64,000 nt of DNA from contig CAUWAG010000020.1 of assembly GCA_963556695.1 (NCBI GenBank), positions 62,001 through 126,000 of the forward strand, given 5' to 3'. Of this stretch, positions 45,188 through 55,197 are shown piece after piece; positions within the stretch are counted from its first letter, which is position 1; each line of letters starts with the position of its first letter. The notes beneath the pieces are model-generated. The model was not told the DNA's origin, searched no databases, and saw only the letters and a program-made list of their open reading frames with translations. The position numbers and the translations under genes are program-made. Source of the stretch: Anthostomella pinea. Its lineage: Eukaryota; Ascomycota; Sordariomycetes; Xylariales; Xylariaceae.

Positions 45188-46132
45188 GAAGCGCCTCGCG
45201 AAAAGGATTAAAGGGTGGGAGTTCACTCGGACGTTGGCGGTGTGCTCCTTGTGATCACAATTGGCATTGCCCGGAGATGGATCATATGGCGTCGATGAGC
45301 AGCTCACCCTGCGACACTACAGAGAACGTGAACCCAGACAAGTCCCATTCCTCAGCTGCCCGCCTTGAAGATGATACTCCGATGGTGGCAATAAATGCAC
45401 CCGGTCAGAGGAAGATTCGAAAAGAAAAAAAAAAAAAAAAAAAAAAAAGGACTGCACCAGCCACAACTTACGATGTGCCATGATTTGTGGCTCAGTTGGC
45501 TCTTGATGCAAGCCCGTATTCAGCATAAACCCCTTTAAAGCCATCCATGCTACATCCTTTTGCACATACACCACACAGCACTTAGAATCAAAACCCTCAA
45601 CGCACGATCTGCCCCAAAGATGATTGTATGTTCATGTCCCAAGCCCGGCAGGCGAAGACATCTTGTGGCGGTAAACGACTGAAGACATAGGTGGGTAAGG
45701 CGGCCTGTCATTCCCCTTGATAGACTCCGGTTCAGGTTCGGTGTCCAAAGGTCACCATCACTCGAAGGCTGAAGCTCGTATTCTTTGGCCAGCGGCCTCG
45801 GATACTACGCTGCCGCTACTCTGCATGCAATGGTCAGCTTCTGAGTGGCTCGATGGTACAAGATGGCAAAAAAGGTTCGGTCCAGGCTCACCTCAGCTCA
45901 CTTCAGCGTAGTATTGAAGGATTCAAGCTGCATCTCCGTCCCGAAAGGGGAATTACCCACCCCCTGGGCCCTATGAATATAGAGACATAAAAGGCACAGC
46001 TTCTGTCCTTCCAGGCTTATATGCATCCATCACGAGCTACCCAAGTTCAGCCGAACCTGCCCGTACCTCTCTCTTCCAGCACGCGAGCCAGCATTCACGA
46101 TACCCACCACGCAATCCAACAAAACCGGCAAG
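45188..46132. other. upstream regions of AlkB-like and secreted-protein genes
   Basis: Divergent promoters. Possible 5' exons of the AlkB-like gene lie at about 45308-45480. CATAAAAGG at 45986-45994, about 140 bp before the secreted-protein ATG, is TATA-like, and a CT-rich stretch follows near 46060. Confidence 0.4.
45425..45448. repeat. poly-A tract (A24)
   Basis: An uninterrupted run of 24 A on the plus strand (T24 on the strand of the AlkB-like gene), preceded by AAAAGAAAG-type sequence. It may be the pyrimidine tract of a 5' intron or a simple homopolymer. Confidence 0.85.
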
Positions 46133-46477
46133 ATGCAACTCTCAATTATTCTTTCTCTCGGCCTCTGTCTGCTGTCGCCCGTCCTCGCAGACTTTCCCTC
46201 TTGCGACCCCGACTGCCAGAGCTGTGGTCTATACTGCAACTCAGGCTGCAGCGCTCCCCTCGACTACGCCACATGCAGCGAATGCTTATACTGCCGCCGA
46301 GAGAGCTCATCGTGTGCCTTTTACAGCTTGGAGCCCGTAGATTCCTCCGCGCTGTGCATCGCCTGCAACGCGGGTTGCTGGTGCAATATCGACGCTCAAT
46401 GCTACGACAACACAACTTCTACGGCGACTGGAAAGGTGGACGAGGCGAAGAGGGCCGCCGCTGCCTCGCTGGGCTAA
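46133..46477 (+). CDS. small secreted protein with 14 cysteines
   Basis: Single-exon gene of 114 residues from the ATG at 46133. The signal peptide is MQLSIILSLGLCLLSPVLA, cleaved before DFPSC. The mature region holds 14 Cys in closely spaced CxxxC, CxxC and CxC groups: CDPDCQSCGLYCNSGC, CSECLYC and CIACNAGCWC, ending around CYDN. A Cys-free Lys/Ala-rich tail (TATGKVDEAKRAAAASLG) follows. An even Cys count fits seven disulfides. I recognise no named family (it is not CFEM, hydrophobin or LysM). Candidate apoplastic effector or wall protein by form only. A TATA-like CATAAAAGG and a CT-rich leader precede it. Confidence 0.72.
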   Translation: MQLSIILSLGLCLLSPVLADFPSCDPDCQSCGLYCNSGCSAPLDYATCSECLYCRRESSSCAFYSLEPVDSSALCIACNAGCWCNIDAQCYDNTTSTATGKVDEAKRAAAASLG

Positions 46478-47174
46478 GGCCACTGGAAACGTGTGGGCGT
46501 GCGATCCGCCCGTGTCCGGGGCCATCCGCGGACGGTATTGGGAGGAACGCGCCGAAGGTGAAGCTTCAAGGGCGTCGTGGAAGTTGCGAGACCAACTCCT
46601 ACCGGCATGCATCCATTGACAGATTGATGAGAGCTGTGTAACAGGCCGCCGTTAGCTCAACCTCTGTACAAGAGTCTCCCAAGTTTGAGCCTTTGAAGAC
46701 CCGCTTGTATCGAATCTTGACTTCTTCGCCGTCACCTGATATGCCTCTTTGTCTCCTCCATGTCGCTGATTTCATTCCTCCTCACTGATTACATCGTATC
46801 ATATTTTGAAAGTGTTCTTGTTTGGGCTTGAACATACCAGCGGCCACAACAACGCAGCAGCGACCTGGAAAGCTGAAGCAGACAACCGCGGATTGAGGGG
46901 GTGCTTCTTCCTCTTCTTCCACCGCTTCACGTTTCGGAGCAGACGGTTCAAGCAGAGGAATGAATGCTGGACTTTGCTGGCGTCGGACCATTGTGAGTGG
47001 TAGCATTGATCCGGGTTTGTAATTCGTTGGGTCTTGCGATACAAATACATTGCTCCTACACACAAAAATCGATACTTCCTCGCTCCTTGCCTATGTAACG
47101 ACAAAATCACAGCGAAGATCGCTGTGGTCGAAACAGAACAGCTTCCTCACCTAGCAATGGAAGCTTCCCACACC
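46478..47174. other. intergenic, convergent
   Basis: Between the 14-Cys protein and the AT-hook-like unknown. Frames near 46780-47110 on the minus strand are short and without motif. Confidence 0.5.
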
Positions 47175-48080
47175 TCAATCCAGTACGATTACCGACTGCT
47201 GGTCTCTGTCGATGGCAGACCCAGATGAAGCCTTACTCCATTTCTCCATCTTCGCGATACTCCGCACGAAGTAGCCTTCGATCCCAACACACTGGTCCAG
47301 AAGTTCGTTCGTTTTCTTGAGTTCACTAAGAACTGCAGAGAAGTCCCAGTCAGGCTCTGCTTCACGTCGTGCTCGCACGAGGCGGTACATGAGCTCGTCG
47401 GCAGGCACGTCAGATTTCCTACTGCCGTTGCCGTCTTCCTTTTCCAGCTGGCCGAAAGAATGTTTTCCTAAGAAAAGCATGCAGTCGATGGCAAGGTCGG
47501 TGCTCTTCGTGTCAGTGAGATAGCTAAGCTTATCAATATCGGCGATGAAAGGAACCATTGCAGAGCTAATGTCGTCGTTGGTTACGCCGGAATAGGGGTC
47601 ATCGAAATCCTCTTCCAGAGGGGAGTAAACGTCCGAGATGGCACGCTTGATCGCTTCCGCGAGTTTCGAAGCACCATTGGGGCTACCCTCGAGTTGCTTG
47701 CGGATGGAAGGGGGCGCTTTCAATGCAAGACTTGATGTCCGAATAAAATCAAGCAGCTCGGCATTCTGCGCCTGTAGATCTGTGATCACATCCTGAGAGT
47801 CCTTGTCATCTAATCCAGATGCAGGCGACGGGGAAGGGGGCGTGGTGCTGATGCGTTTGGCGGGCCTGGCATTCGACAAGTCGTAGTCAGGACGACCTCG
47901 CTTCTTTGTAGGCACATCCTCACTGTCCGAATCGTAATGATATCGTGGCGGCTGCGAAGGGCGCCATTTGCGTGCTGCTTTGGTGGCGATCTCTGGCCTC
48001 TGTTCTTCGCCGTCGGATGGATAGTGGTAACGCGCCGGCTTCATTGGCGCACTCTTGCGGGTCGTTATCTCAGAAGGCAT
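47175..48080 (-). CDS. unknown protein with AT-hook-like motif and repeated RYHY-SD motif
   Basis: From the ATG at 48080 (MPSEITTRKSAPMKP) the frame gives 301 residues; the open frame upstream has no family-like content. Two copies of the motif RYHY(P/D)SD occur (ARYHYPSDGEE and PRYHYDSDSEDV), each basic then acidic, which would suit phosphorylation by CK2. An AT-hook-like KKRGRPDYD and PAKRIS follow, suggesting a nuclear protein. A probable coiled coil or helix is ITDLQAQNAELLDFIRTS. The C-terminal half looks like an alpha-helical domain (FIADIDKLSYLTDTKSTDLA, DELMYRLVRARREAEPDW, LSELKKTNELLDQC). I do not recognise the family. No lesion or intron seen. Confidence 0.65.
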   Translation of the reverse strand: MPSEITTRKSAPMKPARYHYPSDGEEQRPEIATKAARKWRPSQPPRYHYDSDSEDVPTKKRGRPDYDLSNARPAKRISTTPPSPSPASGLDDKDSQDVITDLQAQNAELLDFIRTSSLALKAPPSIRKQLEGSPNGASKLAEAIKRAISDVYSPLEEDFDDPYSGVTNDDISSAMVPFIADIDKLSYLTDTKSTDLAIDCMLFLGKHSFGQLEKEDGNGSRKSDVPADELMYRLVRARREAEPDWDFSAVLSELKKTNELLDQCVGIEGYFVRSIAKMEKWSKASSGSAIDRDQQSVIVLD

Positions 48081-48538
48081 CGTTGCTGCTGTACTCTGGC
48101 GAGGGTGTTGAGGGCATGAGTAGGTGGGTAGGTTCATCAAGTTCGGGAAACTGATATACGCGTACACGGCGCCTGTGCGTGTCAAGCTCGCGTTGTGGTG
48201 CTTGCGTCTCGTGTTCCAACGCCAGAGGTTGTTACCACAGCTGATTGATGGTGGTATTGATGCTGGAGAGCTGACTGCTCCAGGTCTGCAGTGAAGAAGA
48301 TACAATGGATTCCCATTTTGCGTTGCACCTTCCCACACAGCGAAAGGCAAAAGATCCTTCAGCACGGGCTGAAAATTATGAGTCAGGCTCTGTAGCAAAT
48401 GAGATTGATTCCAGGGCTTTGGTTGAATTCAACAACTATCCACGCTTGCCAACGATCGTGACAAAAAGAAAACCCCCAAGCGGATGTCCAGCATAGAAAG
48501 TTGTGCAGCTAGGATGCATGTGCACAAAAAGTGAAAAG
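48081..48538. other. intergenic between AT-hook-like gene and tRNA
   Basis: 5' region of the minus-strand unknown gene and the 3' trailer of tRNA-Arg. A run of four T (minus strand, 48537-48534) directly after the tRNA is a Pol III terminator. Confidence 0.6.
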
Positions 48539-48621
48539 CGACCAGCACGGGACTCGAACCCGCAATCTCCACCATGCTCCGTGAGCCGGAAAGTGGCGCC
48601 TTACCATTAGGCCAACCGGCC
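48539..48621 (-). tRNA. tRNA-Arg(CCG) with an 11-nt intron
   Basis: On the minus strand the acceptor stem GGCCGGT pairs with GCTGGTC (with G-U pairs), discriminator G. D stem GCC/GGC with a TAATGGTAA loop. Anticodon stem CCACT/GGTGG. The loop TTCCGG+T is interrupted by the intron CTCACGGAGCA (48585-48575) at the canonical position one base 3' of the anticodon. Anticodon CCG reads CGG (Arg). T arm GCGGG-TTCGAGT-CCCGT, which contains the B box GGTTCGAGTCC. No CCA is encoded, and a TTTT terminator follows. Total 83 nt, 72 after splicing. Confidence 0.92.
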
Positions 48622-49582
48622 AATTGATTCAAGGATCAACTGGAGGATGAAAATTTGGTTTTCTGGGCACCTATATTCTAAGTGTCCGCAACTTCCAGCC
48701 CGAGGTGTATCCTGAGGTCATCTACACATCCGCGATTCCAACAAGCTTGAAGAATAACCATCTCAAAGACATAACCCTCATTTTAGCATTGTGCCGTCTT
48801 GGTGTGGAAGTTCCGTAGCGATGATTTGTGGCTTTCTTTCCGTCGGGCTTTGCGGCGGCCCAGGGATCAGACGTTCCCGTCTGTTCCCCTCGCGGTTGAA
48901 GTTGGAGACGCAAAGGCGCAGCAGCTACCAGATGCTCGTCTAGTGATCGTCGCGTATCCAGCATACATGCTAGCATATCGAGGCGTACGGCAGCTCGGAC
49001 GGTCGCAAGTATGGCAAGCTTGCTGTGGATATCTGAGAGGTGATGAACGCCACCAGATGTGAGCGACGGCGCTGACGAAGCTTGACGATGATCCGATAGC
49101 TCGACTAACCCGCGTCGTTCAATTGACATGGCATCAGTCATTGACGACAAAACGGCCACATGGACCAGGACAATTGACTAATTCAAAGGCATCCTAGCCT
49201 GCTGGATCGAGATATCTTTGCTGACTTCAAAGTGAAAAGTCCAGAGGGCTGGAGGCGGAAGGTGGACGGCGATGCCCGCGCTTCCCAGCTTCTCCTTTGA
49301 ACTGCGATATGTACCTGCAGTAAGTACTTGGACCATACATCTGCTTTGACATGTATTACAGTAATCGCAATCTGCAGCACTGCGCCTCCCTTCGAGTGTG
49401 TATTTGGGTTGGGCAAGGGCAGCGAGTGGTATTCCTGTCTTTGTGTCCCCATTACCCGACGGACGACCGCAACCACAGCACCAACATCGGCATATTCAGA
49501 ATCGTCAAACAGATCTTCTGTAATCATGTCGTCCCCGCAAGCATCTCCAACAAAATGCATTAGTCCACACGACTGCTCAGCC
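48622..49582. other. intergenic, tRNA upstream region and 2EXR promoter side
   Basis: A minus-strand frame of 145 codons (48722-49159) has no ATG-led motif, splice or family support and is mirrored by a plus-strand frame. Nothing else supported. Confidence 0.4.
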
Positions 49583-50359
49583 ATGGCCACATTCCCAAGC
49601 TTCCCCCATCTGCCCGTCGAGCTGTGCAAGATGATCTAGAAGCAGTCGCTGCTAGCCAAGAGCCCGCGCCGCCATGTCCTCTACGACCACCTGCACAACC
49701 GCCTTGCCCCCCGAAGAGCCCTCGTCTCACCGTTCCTCACCGTGGATCGACAGAGCCGGTACGCAGCCCTGCAGTTCTACAAGACGCGCCTCCGAGTGTA
49801 CTGCGGGCCACCGGCAGCGCGCCGGTCTAACTACATCCATGACCCGCGGGAATACAACTGGCGCGAAGGGTTAGAGGGCGGGGTTGTGTACCTCAACCTG
49901 GATCACGACACGGTCACCATGATGGAGTGGCTGGAGCTGCCTTTGATCCGTCACGAGGTGATCTGGGATACCGGCATCGCGAGGGGCCCGTCGTGGATCG
50001 TCACGGAGAGGCTGTGGCAGCACGCGCGGGTGCGCAAAGCCGTCGGCATCGTTCTGGGCGCGCCCGTGCCCGACTTTGATACCCTGATCTCGTGCCTGGA
50101 GACCTTCCCTCGTGTCGTGTCATATCACGTTCTATGGCAGGATGTCTGGCGGGAACCACAAGGGATGGCTATGTTATTCAACAGCCTCGCCCATCATTCT
50201 CTGGACGTCATTCGCCGGCCGTTTGTGCAGAGAATGAATATCAAGCTTGTGCCTGATGATGGAAACGATCAAGAGGGGTTGTCTAATGGCCAAGTCCGGC
50301 TTGTGCGTATGGATGGACACGACCAGGAGGAGATGCCTACTAGCAAGTCGACACCCTGA
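49583..50359 (+). pseudogene. 2EXR domain protein, nonsense codon inside the 2EXR motif
   Basis: The ATG at 49583 gives MATFPSFPHLPVELCKMI, then TAG (49637-49639), then KQSLLAKSPRRHVLYDHLHN in the same frame up to TGA at 50357-50359. The expected residue is the Trp of the 2EXR signature (compare LPPELRIKIWKQ in the gene at 15929), so TGG has probably become TAG. The rest is coherent over about 240 codons: SRYAALQFYKTRLRVYCGPP, VVYLNLDHDTVTMMEWLEL, RVRKAVGIVLGAPVPDFD and PFVQRMNIKLVPDDG. A downstream start (second ATG, 49674 or 49742) would lose the defining motif. No intron removes the TAG. Confidence 0.65.
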
Positions 50360-50877
50360 AAGGCTGTGGCGGAATTACATGTCTTGCTCTTTAACAAGCA
50401 GAAGACGCGGCGCACACAATCATGACAGGCGATGGCAAAACAGCACGAGGCTATGGAGCAATAGGGGTCGAAAGAGAGGTGGAAAGGCGCGATGCAGAGG
50501 AAGCATGGGCGTGTCTCATTGCAATTCGGGGTTGGCTGTTCTGGAAGACGGATGTAGTGCGGTGCGAACTTGGTGAAAATAAGACTACACGAACGAAGTT
50601 CATATCCGTCCGCGCACTTACGAGGTCTATAATGCACCTGTCCTATTGTTCCCTGTCTGCCAGGGAAGTGACTATCTACTGTACAGCTTTTCCGTTCTGA
50701 CCGAGACGCCCATGATAGTATGCGTAGTGTGGCACCAAAGTGTCTCTACGAGCCCGAGTAGAACTATGATGCAATCCAATAATGCTCCTCATCTTCTTGT
50801 GAGGGTGGATGGCAACCCACCTATATTTCGCAGGACGATAAGTCAAGGGAGGATGAGAGGTATAGGCGTGAACGACG
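50360..50877. other. intergenic, convergent 3' ends
   Basis: Between the 2EXR pseudogene and NAA15. No supported feature. Confidence 0.5.
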
Positions 50878-53466
50878 TTACGACGCAAAGATTGTGACCT
50901 CCGGCCACTTGTCGTATGCAGCTTTCTTAAACGCATCTGCCTCGCTGCTGCGCCATTGCATAAGCAACCCCAACGCCTCTGCTGCTGTCTCGTAGTTCGC
51001 ACTCTCCAGGTCGAGCACTCCGCGCAAGTCTTTCTCGCATTTCTTCTGGTCTTCTCCTAGGAACTTGCTGGCCTTGGTAGCAGATACGACATGAGGTGCG
51101 CTGTCCTTGTGCCTGTCTCGGAAGTCGACGTTGTACTTCTTCAAGTCTGTCGAAGCGTCAATGGCAGTAAAGTCAGATTTCGCAACATCGGCAACCTTGC
51201 TCGGCAGAGACGACAGCTTTGAGTTGAGTACTTGGCGGAATCGCACTGCTTGCTCGTGGACGGCGGGGTTGCTCGCGTCGATGGCTTGAGCGGCGGTTAG
51301 ACATCGCAGAGCGAGCAGGTATTTTTCTGAGAGAGTTAGCACAGTCAATTGATGTCGGTTGCCAAGTCCCTTACCTCTTCTCAGATACACCTCAAACCCG
51401 GCAACTTGTCCATCGATGTTCTTCGGACTGAATTCGAGAATATGCGCCAGGAATTTAGTGGCTACAACTAGCGGCTCAGTCGTTGCGGCAAGCCTAAGGC
51501 CGTTCGGATCATCGTCCTTCTTGACGGGCTCTGCGGCAGCTCCTTTGGCCTTGTTTGGGTCCTGCTTGGCTGCCTTCTCGGCGGCTTCTCGTTCAACTTT
51601 TTGCGCTTCTTTCCTGGCTTTCTTCGCGGCCTTTTTTTTCTCAGCGGCCTCGTCTCCGCTGGCATCGGCAGAACCATTGACCCCGTTGACCATTTGTTTG
51701 CTGTCGTACATGCCAAGGTAGGCTGCAATGGCCCCCAGTGCGGCTCTCGTGTAGAACGGATGCTCGCGAATGTGGTCTTCCCAGCGAATCATGTCTACAT
51801 ACGCCCGAATCTGACCCTTTCTCAGGGAAAAGCTGTGGAAATCAAACTGGTCTTCTTGCCAGACGTCGAAAATATCGTAGACCGCGTGGAACCGCTTCAA
51901 AGCTAGGCCGATGTTCCCGTTGCGCACGGATGCCTCGCCGTCTTCGGTAAGGTACCACACGCTCTGCATGTCGAGCAGATCGCTGATGGGACCGCCGGGA
52001 GTATCGTTCTTAGTGAAAAGCGCCATCGTTTTCAGGGCGTTGTCGCTTTCATTATTGCGCAACTGGTATTTGGCAGCCTTGGTATTGGTATATCGGTCTT
52101 TCAAGTCGAGATTGCGGGCCTGTTCCATGGTCTCTGACGCCTTCTGTGTATTGCCGTAATGCTTCCATATCCTAGCCTTGGTCATGTGGAATTCCACACT
52201 ATCGGGTACCAGCTCGATTCCTTTGTTCACGAATTCCATGGCCTTGGCCAGATCGCGGGAGAGATGGTAGTTGAAATGCTGAGCCAGGAAGTACAGACCA
52301 GCTGGTTCACCCTTCAGTGCGTCTCCATTGCTGGATGATGTGTCTCCGCTCGTGCGCTTCGCGTCCAGATACTCCTGTGCCAGGGAACCCAGGGTATCCT
52401 TCTTGGAAGAGTCAACGTATAGATGCTTGAAATTCGCGAATGTGGAGGGGACCCCCTTGTCCAACATCAACGTCAGATATTTCTTAGCTGCTTCCCGGAA
52501 TGCGTCGCCTGTTCAAGCCGTTAGTAGACATTACGTATCAATTCGCGTTTTGCTTTACCTACCGGTGAGGAAGTCCAGAGGTAACCGCTTCGCACCATCG
52601 CAACGGGGGTTCTTCTTAGCATATTCATCATAGATAGCTTTGCGTGCCGACTGATCGTTCGCATCTAGCCCCATCACATCCATAAGCTTATTGTAGTACT
52701 CGGGGTGCTCAGGGTTACGGTCTAGTAAAGCGCGGTAGGCCTTGATGGCTTCGTCTTTCTTTTTCAGGTTTGCGAGGTACTCTGCTCGCATCTCTAGGAC
52801 GGCCAATCGATCGAGGTTGTACTTGGCGATGGATTCTAGATGGTCCAGAGCTCTTTGATAGTCGCCCATCTCCGCAATAATGGAGTTCTTGTACATGACA
52901 GCCTCGGAGTTTTCGTAGTCGGTCCTGGAGGGCGAGCTCTTCAAGGAGTCTTCGTACGTCGTCAATACCTTCTCGGCTTGAGACAGGTCGCCAGCCAGGT
53001 GGTGTGCAACTGCGAGCGCAGTCCAGTTCTGTCTCACTTGGGACCTCGCCTGCAGCATAGAGGTTCTGCTCTGGATGTACCCTTGGTAGTCGCGCATCTG
53101 AATCTGAAGGAAGGCCAGGTCCCTCTGGATCTGATGGGAGTCGGGCTCGAGCTTCAAGGCGAACTTGTAAGCCTTCATTGCCTCTTCGAAGTTCTTTTGA
53201 TGACGGTAGAGCAAGCCATAGACGTGCCAGCAAATGTGCGACTTCATGTCGGCTGTCAGGGCCTCCTTGCCCAGGGCGAACGCCTCGTCTGTCTTCCCTT
53301 GCTGGTTCATGATCAGGGCCTTCATGGCCATGGTGTCGCCATGCTTGGGGTTCTTCTTGAGGATCTGCTCGGCGGCCTTGAGGCCCCTCTTGTACTGCTT
53401 GTCCTCATAGTAGCGGATGACTTGCCGAAAGAGGGAGTTCTCCTTGGTGCTGAGGGGTTGAGGCAT
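50878..53466 (-). CDS. NAA15: N-terminal acetyltransferase A auxiliary subunit NAA15 (NAT1)
   Basis: Ribosome-anchoring, TPR-rich scaffold of the NatA complex; with NAA10 it acetylates protein N-termini after Met removal. Three exons (53466-52563, 52508-51375, 51326-50878) give 828 residues. Family hallmarks: start MPQPLSTKENSLFRQVIRYY, YEDKQYKRGLKAAEQILKKN, CWHVYGLLYRHQKNFEEAMK, YKFALKLEPDSHQIQRDLAF, LQIQMRDYQGYIQSR, NYHLSRDLAKAMEFVNKGIE and HMTKARIWKHYGN. QDQFDFHSFSLRK-type DQFDFHSFSLRKGQIRAYVD and REHPFYTRAALGAIAAYL follow. The Lys/Ala/Glu linker (EKKKAAKKARKEAQKVERE) precedes EPLVVATKFLAHILEFSPKN. Intron 2 (48 bp, GTAAGG...CTAACTCTCTCAG) is a multiple of three with no stop; if retained it would add 16 residues. 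No lesion. Confidence 0.95.
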
Positions 53467-54541
53467 GATTGGGGATCGCTTCGACTCGACCGCCGTAGGG
53501 TACGCTGCCTCGGGGTGTTCGCGCTTGTCGAGGCTAGCCGTCGGGAGAGCTTCCGGTGTGTGGTGTGTGGTGCGTGGTGCGTGGTGCGTGGTTCGTACGT
53601 GGGACGTCGGGAGCGGAAGCGGAAGCGGCAGTGCAACAGGCAGCTAGCTGTTTGAACTCCAAGTTAGGCGCGTGACCCTCCGTCTTCCACTGCAGGGCAG
53701 AGAATGCTTACAGGATCGCCTGTGTTGTCAAAAGGAGCGACGGCTGTGGGAAAGGCAGTCCTAGGTAGATTTGGTGTGCCGGCACTGAACAGTGAAGAAT
53801 GTGTTCGACTCGAGCTGGGCCTACTGGTGGTGACTGGTGACTGGTAGGCTACTGGGCAGCTGGGGTGAGCTTTGCGATTTGGCGCTGGCAGCCTGGTAGC
53901 GTCAAGTTTGAAGTGGGATGTCTCAGGAATTTTGGAGCTACCTGGTTCAGATACCGAGGATCTGCCGCGTTTATATACATACCTAATAAGAGGTAATCTT
54001 GGGTATGCATTCGAATTCAAGAATCCCCCCCCCTACATAATATGCGCTCTTAACCAAGGTGAGATTAGATAAGTGTGTCCCTACATTAGGATATACGCGT
54101 CTCGATATCATTCTAATTTGACATTAGGCTTGAGCCGTACCTACACGTTCGGCTTGGCTTATCCATTGAATCTGGGAGGAGAGCGTCGCAGCCGTTAGGT
54201 GACCAAAGCCGTTCAGAACTTCAGCCGTCTTCACAGCGCCATTGAAGTTCCAATGAAGCGAACTATCAGAGCAAATTTTCAGAAACCTCCCAGCTTATGT
54301 ACTCTGTAGTACAAAACGCAGAATAGACACATTTTGCAAGCATGAACCCAGGTGGGAAAGATGGCAAAAATGGTATGATGCCATTGATTTCCGAACCTAT
54401 CCAAGTCCCGGATCCTGGATACACCGCTTGGGTAGAGTACATGTATAATACATCGTAGAGGTGGGGGGTATTATTAGCTTCAATTATACACGAATGTATC
54501 CTGACATCTATCAGGCACCAGCAAGCTCCGTTTGGGCACAG
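53467..54541. other. intergenic, NAA15 promoter region
   Basis: Contains the heptamer repeat listed separately about 90 bp upstream of the NAA15 ATG, and a C9 run near 54027. No gene recognised. Confidence 0.5.
53556..53590. repeat. tandem heptamer GTGYGTG x5
   Basis: Five consecutive 7-bp units (GTGTGTG twice, GTGCGTG three times), then a degenerate GTTCGTA. It lies directly upstream of NAA15. Confidence 0.8.
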
Positions 54542-55197
54542 TTATTTCATGCTTTGCCATCGACTGCGGCCCCCCTTGCTGTCCCGCCACTTGTTCAAAG
54601 CTTCTTCGGCCTCGTCTGGACTGCCATCGCACCGCTCCCGAACAAGGCCCCAGGTACGAGCTCGAACAATGTTCTCAACACTTCTTTCCTGCCTTAACAA
54701 CAAGGCCAGTCTCTCCGTACGAGGCTCTCGGGGGAAATATCGACCAGAATATGGATCCAGCCGCTCGTCGACTACCTTTTCCCGGTTCCTCTCCGTCTCG
54801 GCAGCTCGCAGCCCAATCTCTGGGTCATCGGGGTCCGGACTCGTCGCCACATAGGCACAGTATGTCAAAACGTCGGACCTCGACTGCCACGAGGGAAAGA
54901 GGACCTTCTCTTTAAACGACTGACATGACCGAGGATCGATCTGTCTCGGAGACGCCCTCGGAGTTCGCACAGACGTCGAGGCTGGGTCGAAACCTGATTG
55001 CGCCGGCGTCACGAGCGCATTCAGGTTCTGGACCATGGTGTCGTCGATCGCGCCCCGGGATACGCGGATGAAATCTGAAGGAGCAGGTGTTAGCGAGCAT
55101 TATCCATAGTACAGGCCGTAGCGATCGTACCTCTGAGAGCTACAGTTGTGAAGCAGAACTGCGGCGTCAGTTTGGGGTGCGTAGAAGGCTCAGTCAT
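54542..55197 (-). CDS. MIX23 / caffeine-induced death protein Cid2 family, mitochondrial intermembrane space
   Basis: Homologue of yeast Mix23, fission yeast Cid2 and human CCDC58 (MIX23), an intermembrane-space protein linked to mitochondrial import. Two exons (55197-55131, 55074-54542; GTACG donor, CTTCAG acceptor) give 199 residues. The start MTEPSTHPKLTPQFCFTTVA runs into LRDFIRVSRGAIDDTMVQNL over the intron. Then DPRSCQSFKEKVLFPSWQSR, SDVLTYCAYVATSPDPDDPE, RYFPREPRTERLALLLRQER and SVENIVRARTWGLVRERC. The four Cys (QFCF, RSCQ, TYCA, ERC) match those of the human protein in order, consistent with Mia40-dependent import (inference). No lesion. Confidence 0.88.

Noticed and set aside
48722..49159. 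145-codon minus-strand open frame beside the tRNA
   Set aside because: No family motif, no splice support and an equally open plus-strand frame over the same bases.
8153..49639. In-frame TAG codons as codon reassignment or programmed readthrough
   Set aside because: TAG is the normal terminator of intact genes here (for example the APH-fold gene at 5241-5243). The three sites share no downstream context, and no suppressor tRNA is seen.
51327..51374. GKGLGNRHQLTVLTLS as part of the NAA15 protein
   Set aside because: The stretch has donor, branch point and acceptor of a standard intron, so it is more likely spliced out.
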